Source: OPU3-GD-OMZ sp001901525 (GTDB taxonomy: Bacteria > Pseudomonadota > Gammaproteobacteria > Methylococcales > Methylomonadaceae). Taken from it: a DNA stretch of 10,720 nucleotides. Positions 6,669-10,720 of this stretch are shown piece after piece. A program made the position numbers and the translations under genes. Position 1 is the first letter of the stretch; every line of letters starts with the position of its first letter. The notes under the pieces are model-generated. The model was not told the DNA's origin, searched no databases, and saw only the letters and a program-made list of their open reading frames with translations. The stretch lies in contig CAXCEI010000046.1 of NCBI GenBank assembly GCA_963981505.1, positions 1 through 10,720 of the forward strand, read 5' to 3'.

Positions 6669-6748
6669 AACTCGCCCCAAAGAAAGGGCACATTCAGAAA
6701 GGTTAGACTGAATGTACCCATTGGGCGCATCATCCATAAAGGCGAGTT
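6669..6748. repeat. nested inverted repeat (three stacked stems)
   Basis: The outer arms AACTCGCC (6669-6676) and GGCGAGTT (6741-6748) are perfect. Inside, CCCAA (6676-6680, sharing one base with the outer arm) pairs with TTGGG (6721-6725). The core arms GGGCACATTCAG (6686-6697) and CTGAATGTACCC (6708-6719) match at 11 of 12 positions. The single mismatch is C-A on the plus strand but a G-U wobble on the minus strand, so the fold is fully paired only as a minus-strand RNA. It may be a structured RNA, a processed intercistronic element or a mobile-repeat relic. Confidence 0.5.
6679..6719 (-). terminator. possible rho-independent terminator (minus strand)
   Basis: The core hairpin of the nested repeat has a 12-base-pair stem and a 10-base loop. 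On the minus strand it is followed at once by TTTCTTT. It would stop leftward transcripts coming from the YwqK-type gene, which ends 590 bases upstream. The interrupted T-run and AT-rich upper stem make it moderate at best. Confidence 0.4.
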
Positions 6749-6758
6749 GGAGGTCTAA

Positions 6759-7320
6759 GCACACTATCCCTGTAAAGCTATTGTTTATAACAACTTACAC
6801 TGCATATTTAATGCCAAAAATAAACACCCACACTTAGAATTAACAGGACGTTTGATACAATCAGATGAAAATGAATAACAACCCATCAAAAGCGAATTTC
6901 AAGCAACCTTTTAATCCTTACCGTATTCAACACACGCTTTTAAAAAACATTGAATACAGCGCCTCTCGGGCATGAAAACTGGCTAAACCTCTCTGAACAA
7001 AAAACATCACTGCTAGATTACACGCTATTTAACCTTTTTTCGTTGGGCATCCCCAATACTCTTTTTGTAACGAATCTGACGGTAAATTGACAGTTACCGG
7101 CCAATGCCTGCCATTACAATGACGTAGGTTAGCTCACGAACCAACACACATAGCGTACCGTGGAGACAATTTAGAATACGCTCGATCCTATTTTGAAAAG
7201 CTGTTAGCTATCAAAAACTAGGCTCGTATCCACGCATTACAGAAAATTAAGCCACCCCCTGTCATCTACCGTCACCATTACGCTATAGGACAAAAACACC
7301 CCATCAATCTTACTCAACTA
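6759..7320 (+). pseudogene. frame-broken coding remnant of unknown family
   Basis: Protein-like text passes from frame to frame along the plus strand. One open stretch at 6759-6878 includes HPHLELTGRLIQSDENE. A 36-codon ATG frame at 6865-6975 includes FNPYRIQHTLLKNIEYSA. A third stretch to about 7090 includes GHENWLNLSEQKTSLLDYTL. A fourth, from 7033, carries GHPQYSFCNESDGKLTVTG, a TGA at 7120-7122, then IAYRGDNLEYARSYFEKLLA, a TAG at 7219-7221, and ARIHALQKIKPPP. The segment around 7165-7215 resembles a TPR-like helix (A..YFEKLLAI). The composition reads like real protein with at least two frame changes and two stops, but I cannot name the family. Its 3' end overlaps the end of the minus-strand YwqK-type gene by 11 bases. 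Confidence 0.35.
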
Positions 7321-7921
7321 ACTTGCCATTCTTGTATATTTCAGTATTGGTCAAGTTGTTATCCAACAATGACCCTCCCCTATCCGTTTTAGTCTCCTTG
7401 AAGTTTTGGTCATAATTTTTCCTTTCATTACTCAATTGCTTCGTCAACGGACCATGTAACAAGCCATTTTTGTATGTTTGGGTTTCTTCAAGACCACCCT
7501 CTTTATTCCACCGCCGCCATAAGCCTTCTTTCAGGTTATTGTTATAATGTCCTTCATAACTTTTATTCCCATTACTATAATACTTGGTTGCACATCCATT
7601 TAACTCACCCTCGGAAAAGGTCTGTATTACTAAAATATACCCGTATATTTCTCGCCAAGAAGTCCAAAAACCCTCCTTCTTATCGGCCTTGTACTCTCCT
7701 TCACGACATTTCTTTCCATCACTGAAATACTCAGTCCATAAGCCATCTTTCAAGCCCTCCTTGTAATGACACGCTTTTTGCTTATTACCGTTCTCGTCCC
7801 ACCAACACCATGCCCCCTCTTCAACACCGCCTTGATAATATCCTTCACAGCTGCCCCCATTACTGTAATATTCAATGACAAGTCCATCATCATGGCATTG
7901 TTTATGATTTCTTTTAACCAA
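7310..7921 (-). CDS. YwqK/MORN-type repeat protein with weak TTG start
   Basis: This 203-residue protein is made of about seven MORN_2-type repeats of 22-24 residues, with G-x-W-x-x-[YW]-x-x-[DN]-G motifs: IEYYSNGGSCEGYYQGG, GAWCWWDENGNKQKACHY, GLWTEYFSDGKKCREGEY, EGFWTSW, ATKYYSNGNKSYEGHYNN, EGLWRRWNKEGG and a degenerate last copy. It is a larger relative of the protein at 1022-1372. It is Cys-rich for such a protein (five Cys) and has no signal peptide. The only in-frame start before the first repeat is a TTG at 7921, just after an in-frame TAA and without a well-placed ribosome binding site. A 12-codon ATG ORF with a better site overlaps in another frame (7914-7952), so the true N-terminus may have been lost by frameshift. 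Function is unknown; the antitoxin label is not supported by any visible toxin partner. Confidence 0.65.
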   Translation of the reverse strand: MVKRNHKQCHDDGLVIEYYSNGGSCEGYYQGGVEEGAWCWWDENGNKQKACHYKEGLKDGLWTEYFSDGKKCREGEYKADKKEGFWTSWREIYGYILVIQTFSEGELNGCATKYYSNGNKSYEGHYNNNLKEGLWRRWNKEGGLEETQTYKNGLLHGPLTKQLSNERKNYDQNFKETKTDRGGSLLDNNLTNTEIYKNGKLVE

Positions 7922-7952
7922 TTGCCTTTATCTTCTGTAATTTCGTCGTCAT
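7914..7952 (-). CDS. possible short leader ORF or frameshifted 5' end of the YwqK-type gene
   Basis: Twelve codons run from ATG 7952 (MTTKLQKIKAIG) to TAA 7914-7916. AAAGAG lies 8 bases upstream at 7961-7966. The stop falls 8 bases into the TTG-started YwqK-type frame. It could be the original start of that gene separated by a one-base frameshift, a coupled leader, or chance. The same pattern is seen more strongly at 905-979. Confidence 0.25.
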   Translation of the reverse strand: MTTKLQKIKAIG

Positions 7953-8173
7953 GAGTTGATCTCTTTAATCACGCCGCAAGGTAGATAAAAGAACCACTAT
8001 CGCTATTGTTCACTGTGCTTCATCGGTTAGACGGGTAAGAGCGTAAATCAGCACTCTTTTATAACAATCTAACAAGCACTGTTAATTTAATACTAGCCAG
8101 CCATAATGTTTTCAGGTTATCACTTTAACGCTCGTCATAAGGTATTTTTCTTTTCACACATATTTAACGTAAA

Positions 8174-8198
8174 CTCTAAAGCTATCATCGCTATAGAG
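8174..8198 (+). promoter_or_regulatory. palindrome just upstream of the methyltransferase-symporter unit
   Basis: CTCTAAAGC (8174-8182) and GCTATAGAG (8190-8198) are inverted repeats matching at 8 of 9 positions around a 7-base spacer. They lie 3 bases before the ribosome binding site. It could be a repressor operator or an RNA hairpin affecting translation of the first gene. The 288 bases from 7922 to 8209 hold nothing else I can name; no clear -35/-10 pair was found. Confidence 0.35.
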
Positions 8199-8200
8199 TT

Positions 8201-8204
8201 GGAG
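8201..8204 (+). promoter_or_regulatory. Shine-Dalgarno site GGAG for the methyltransferase
   Basis: GGAG lies 5 bases before the ATG at 8210. An in-frame GTG at 8204 overlaps the site itself and is therefore not the start. Confidence 0.7.
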
Positions 8205-8209
8205 TGTTA

Positions 8210-9064
8210 ATGACCCATCCTGAAAAACCAAAGGTTAATCTTCCCTATTTTGATTATTTGCTTGATTCTTTAGCGCAGAAAGACCCCATCGTCACTCAAA
8301 GTTTTGGTCGCCATGTCCACTGGGGCTATTGGTCAAAGCCCTCAGCAGCCACCTTAACAAGTGATGACTTTGCGCTTGCCGCTGACTGTTTAAGTCAGCA
8401 AGTCTGTTTTGCCGGCAACGTTTCCTCGAGACAAATTATCTTAGATGTGGGCTGTGGCTTTGGCGGCACGTTAGCCGTTATCAATGAAACACATTCTGAT
8501 ATGACCTTGCACGGTTTAAACCTTGATAACCGTCAATTACAACGTGCAAAAACACTGGTTCAACCTAAAGCCTCTAACACCGTCCAATTTCACCAAGGCA
8601 ATGCCTGTGCTTTACCGTTTCCAAACCAAGTCTTTGACCGCGTCTTGGCGGTCGAGTGTATCTTTCATTTTCCCGATAGAGCGCAATTTTTAAAAGAAGC
8701 TTTTAGAGTTTTAAAACCCGGAGGGATCTTATCACTTTCAGATTTTACACCGAAAAATGTTATCGCACCGTTAATGAAAATAACCTTACCCAAACCGTTT
8801 GATGTGGGGTTTTATGGCCATTGCCGTGTTGATACCCCCTTACGACGTTATCATGCCATAGCAAACCAATCAGGCTTTATCACCACCATTGAAAATAATA
8901 TTACCAACAATACCTTACCGACCTATCGTTATTTACGAAAAATAGGCCTTCAACAAAAACAACTCCATTTTACAGCCCTCATTGAAACGCTAACCATAGA
9001 ATTACTAAGCCGGCTCCATCTACTTGACTACTCTATTTTAGCCTACCAACGGCCAAAGCATTAA
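8210..9064 (+). CDS. class I SAM-dependent methyltransferase (Methyltransf_11 type)
   Basis: A 284-residue cytoplasmic methyltransferase. HVHWGYW (35-41) before the Rossmann fold is typical of the small-molecule methyltransferase group that includes tocopherol and sarcosine/dimethylglycine-type enzymes. Motif I is LDVGCGFGG (78-86) for S-adenosylmethionine. The acidic loop is GLNLDN (102-107), GNACALPFPNQVFD (130-143) follows, then the motif IV-like region VECIFHFPD (148-156) and LKEAFRVLKPGG (161-172). The C-terminal 100 residues probably form the substrate cap. No signal peptide or membrane segment is seen. The substrate cannot be read from sequence. The next gene, an amino-acid symporter, starts 2 bases after the stop, so the two are almost certainly cotranscribed and translationally coupled. 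That suggests, without proving, a substrate linked to an imported amino acid. Confidence 0.88.
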   Translation: MTHPEKPKVNLPYFDYLLDSLAQKDPIVTQSFGRHVHWGYWSKPSAATLTSDDFALAADCLSQQVCFAGNVSSRQIILDVGCGFGGTLAVINETHSDMTLHGLNLDNRQLQRAKTLVQPKASNTVQFHQGNACALPFPNQVFDRVLAVECIFHFPDRAQFLKEAFRVLKPGGILSLSDFTPKNVIAPLMKITLPKPFDVGFYGHCRVDTPLRRYHAIANQSGFITTIENNITNNTLPTYRYLRKIGLQQKQLHFTALIETLTIELLSRLHLLDYSILAYQRPKH

Positions 9065-9066
9065 TA

Positions 9067-10401
9067 ATGTCTCCTGAGACTTTATTAGAACAAATCAGTG
9101 CCGTGGTCTGGGGACCTGCCACCCTCACGTTATTATTGGGTGTCGGTATTTATCTTAGCGTGGGGCTAAAAGCAGTACCGCAACGTAATATTAAACGAGC
9201 ATTTTTATTACTCGGCTCTAAATCACCCCAACAAGAACCCGGTGAAATAACTCCCTTTCAAGCCTTAATGACTTCTTTATCGGCAACTATTGGTACCGGT
9301 AATATTGCCGGCGTTGCAACGGCTATTTTTTTAGGCGGTCCGGGTGCCGTTTTTTGGATGTGGGTAACCGCTTTTTTGGGCCTTGCAACAAAATATACTG
9401 AAGCCGTATTAGCCGTACAATTCCGCCAAACGAACAGCCATGGGCAATATTTGGGCGGCCCTATGTATTACATCAAAAACGGCTTAAATCGTCGTTGGCA
9501 CTGGCTAGGCTGGGCCTTTGCATTATTCGGTATGTTTGCGGCCTTCGGGATCGGTAATATGGTTCAAGCCAACTCTGTCGCTAATGCCGTTTTAGAATCA
9601 TTCCATATTCCCGTCTGGGGAACGGCTCTTGTACTAACCGTTATGGCTGGGTCTGTTATCCTAGGTGGCTTACCACAGCTTGCTAAAGTTACCGCAACAT
9701 TAGTGCCCTTAATGGCTATTGCCTATTTAGGCAGTACACTATTTATTATTTTTAGCCACCTTGACCAATTAACAAATTCACTCACCCTTATTTTTACCCA
9801 TGCGTTTAACGGTACCGCCGCAACGGGTGGCTTTGCCGGCGCCACACTTTCCGCTGCCATTCGTTTTGGTGTTGCCCGAGGTGTTTTTTCTAATGAAGCT
9901 GGGCTTGGGAGTTCACCGATCGCCCATGCGGCGGCAAAAACCAACAATCCTGTTCAACAAGGCTTAATCGCCATGTTAGGAACTTTTATCGACACACTCA
10001 TTATTTGTACACTCACTGCCTTAGTTATTATTATGACCGGTGCTTGGGAAAGTGGTGCAAACGGAGCGGTTCTCACCACACTGGCTTTTAATACCGGTCT
10101 ACCTGGAATAGGCGGTACTATTGTAGCCATAGGACTTTCCGTCTTTGCTTTTACAACACTCTTGGGGTGGAGTTATTACGGTGAGTGCTGCGCTGTCTTT
10201 ATTTTTGGCATGCGCGCCATTGTGCCTTACCGGCTACTTTGGTTATTAGCCATTCCCATGGGAGCAACAGGCCAATTAACATTTATCTGGTTACTTGCCG
10301 ATATTATGAATGCTCTGATGGCATTGCCTAATTTAATCGCTTTAATTTTATTAAGTCCTTTGGTTTTTAAACACACCCGCACTTATTTTGCTAAAAAATA
10401 G
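9067..10401 (+). CDS. alanine/glycine:cation (sodium) symporter, AGCS family
   Basis: A 444-residue inner-membrane protein with about 10-11 predicted hydrophobic segments, full length for the family. AGCS signatures are present: SLSATIGTGNIAGVATA (70-86), LGGPGAVFWMWVTAFLGL (89-106), GGPMYYI (130-136), and RGVFSNEAGLGSSPIAHAAA (271-290), followed by GTFIDTLIICTLTALVI. Relatives (AlsT, DagA, AgcS) take up alanine, glycine or related small amino acids with sodium; the exact substrate here is inferred only at family level. The ATG at 9067 follows the methyltransferase stop by 2 bases and has no separate ribosome binding site, so translation probably depends on coupling. No strong terminator is seen directly after the stop on this strand. 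Confidence 0.93.
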   Translation: MSPETLLEQISAVVWGPATLTLLLGVGIYLSVGLKAVPQRNIKRAFLLLGSKSPQQEPGEITPFQALMTSLSATIGTGNIAGVATAIFLGGPGAVFWMWVTAFLGLATKYTEAVLAVQFRQTNSHGQYLGGPMYYIKNGLNRRWHWLGWAFALFGMFAAFGIGNMVQANSVANAVLESFHIPVWGTALVLTVMAGSVILGGLPQLAKVTATLVPLMAIAYLGSTLFIIFSHLDQLTNSLTLIFTHAFNGTAATGGFAGATLSAAIRFGVARGVFSNEAGLGSSPIAHAAAKTNNPVQQGLIAMLGTFIDTLIICTLTALVIIMTGAWESGANGAVLTTLAFNTGLPGIGGTIVAIGLSVFAFTTLLGWSYYGECCAVFIFGMRAIVPYRLLWLLAIPMGATGQLTFIWLLADIMNALMALPNLIALILLSPLVFKHTRTYFAKK

Positions 10402-10525
10402 CACCTACTGAGTATAGACCGAACGGCAACATCAATGCCAATCGTATAAAACGCACTTTACAACACTTGCGCCGTAGGGTCGGCGTTGCTCACAAAAATT
10501 ATCGATTAATTAAAACCCAGACACT

Positions 10526-10562
10526 AAAAAAGGCGCATCCTGAACATCATCAGAATACGCCT
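10526..10562 (-). terminator. rho-independent terminator for the minus-strand gene at the right edge
   Basis: Read on the minus strand, AGGCGTATTCTGA (10562-10550) and TCAGGATGCGCCT (10543-10531) form a 13-base-pair stem with two G-U pairs and a 6-base loop, followed by TTTTTT. On the plus strand the two wobbles become mismatches and no T-run follows. It therefore serves the gene that ends at 10660. Confidence 0.75.
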
Positions 10563-10659
10563 ACAGTCAATAATAGACTCAAACTCAGCTGTCTACTAGC
10601 TATCCAAATCAACAATCGGTGTTGCCAAAAAAGGCAACAGCACTGCAAATCTATTTAGC

Positions 10660-10720
10660 TTATAACTCTTTTGCTTTACCCATTAATTTATCAGCAAACT
10701 CTTTAAAGCCTGCATGCGAT
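10660..10720 (-). CDS. C-terminal end of an unidentified minus-strand gene (partial)
   Basis: The last 20 codons run off the window edge and end FKEFADKLMGKAKEL and TAA at 10660-10662. The Lys/Ala/Glu-rich helical tail is typical of a soluble protein, but too short to identify. A good terminator lies about 100 bases downstream on the same strand, supporting a real gene end. It converges with the symporter gene. Confidence 0.6.
   Translation of the reverse strand, partial: SHAGFKEFADKLMGKAKEL

Larger units (their letters stand above)
6258..7309. other. about 1 kb without an intact gene, containing gene remnants and a hairpin
   Basis: Between the GTPase gene and the second YwqK-type gene no frame stays open with a plausible start. 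The stretch holds a decayed STAS-domain gene (6309-6566, minus), a nested inverted repeat with a terminator-like core (6669-6748), and a frame-broken coding remnant (6759-7320, plus). No transposase, terminal repeats or tRNA were seen that would explain the decay. Confidence 0.6.

Noticed and set aside
10470..10485. CGCCG/CGGCG hairpin as terminator of the symporter gene
   Set aside because: The stem is only five pairs and is not followed by a T-run.
10620..10639. TGTTGCC/GGCAACA hairpin with an A6 loop as a terminator
   Set aside because: The 7-base stem has no T-run on either strand; the hairpin at 10531-10562 is the better terminator.
10467..10658. 63-codon plus-strand ORF after the symporter
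   Set aside because: It has no ATG start or ribosome binding site, runs through the minus-strand terminator hairpin, and its composition is not protein-like.

Overview
The window reads as chromosomal DNA of a fairly AT-rich gammaproteobacterium. This rests on the overall look of ProA, the class II fructose-bisphosphate aldolase of the Calvin-cycle type, the COG0523 GTPase and the alanine/glycine:cation symporter. The aldolase subtype is common in autotrophic or methylotrophic bacteria, so a chemolithoautotroph or methylotroph of the Thiotrichales/Piscirickettsiaceae kind is a reasonable guess. No rRNA or other marker gene is present to settle it.

Left half (about 1-4740), minus strand apart from a possible gene end at the left edge. 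Read in transcription order from the right: a class II fructose-bisphosphate aldolase with a strong ribosome binding site, then proA (proline biosynthesis) 77 bases on, then an accessory cluster. That cluster holds a secreted Sel1-repeat protein, a small YwqK/MORN-type repeat protein, and a second Sel1-repeat protein. The second Sel1 gene has a well-formed signal peptide with its own ribosome binding site just upstream, but in the wrong frame, so it looks freshly frameshifted.

The central gap (4737-5267) has no convincing gene. It separates minus-strand genes on the left from plus-strand genes on the right and contains a tight cluster of three DnaA-box-like 9-mers (4861-4895).

Right half. 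A CobW/COG0523 GTPase (5268-6257) is followed by about 1 kb without an intact gene. This stretch is not empty. It holds a decayed SpoIIAA-like STAS-domain gene on the minus strand (in-frame TAG where Trp is expected), a nested inverted repeat with a terminator-like core, and a frame-broken coding remnant on the plus strand. A second YwqK-type repeat gene follows on the minus strand, with a poor start. Then comes a tight two-gene unit on the plus strand, a SAM-dependent methyltransferase and an AGCS-family sodium:alanine/glycine symporter, 2 bases apart. The right edge has a minus-strand terminator and the last 20 codons of an unidentified minus-strand gene.

Conserved metabolic genes thus alternate with two islands of repeat-rich Sel1/YwqK genes and gene remnants. 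No CRISPR array, complete mobile element, tRNA or rRNA was seen. The best candidates for follow-up are the DnaA-box cluster, the frameshifted signal peptide, and the decayed 6.3-7.3 kb stretch with its nested hairpin.
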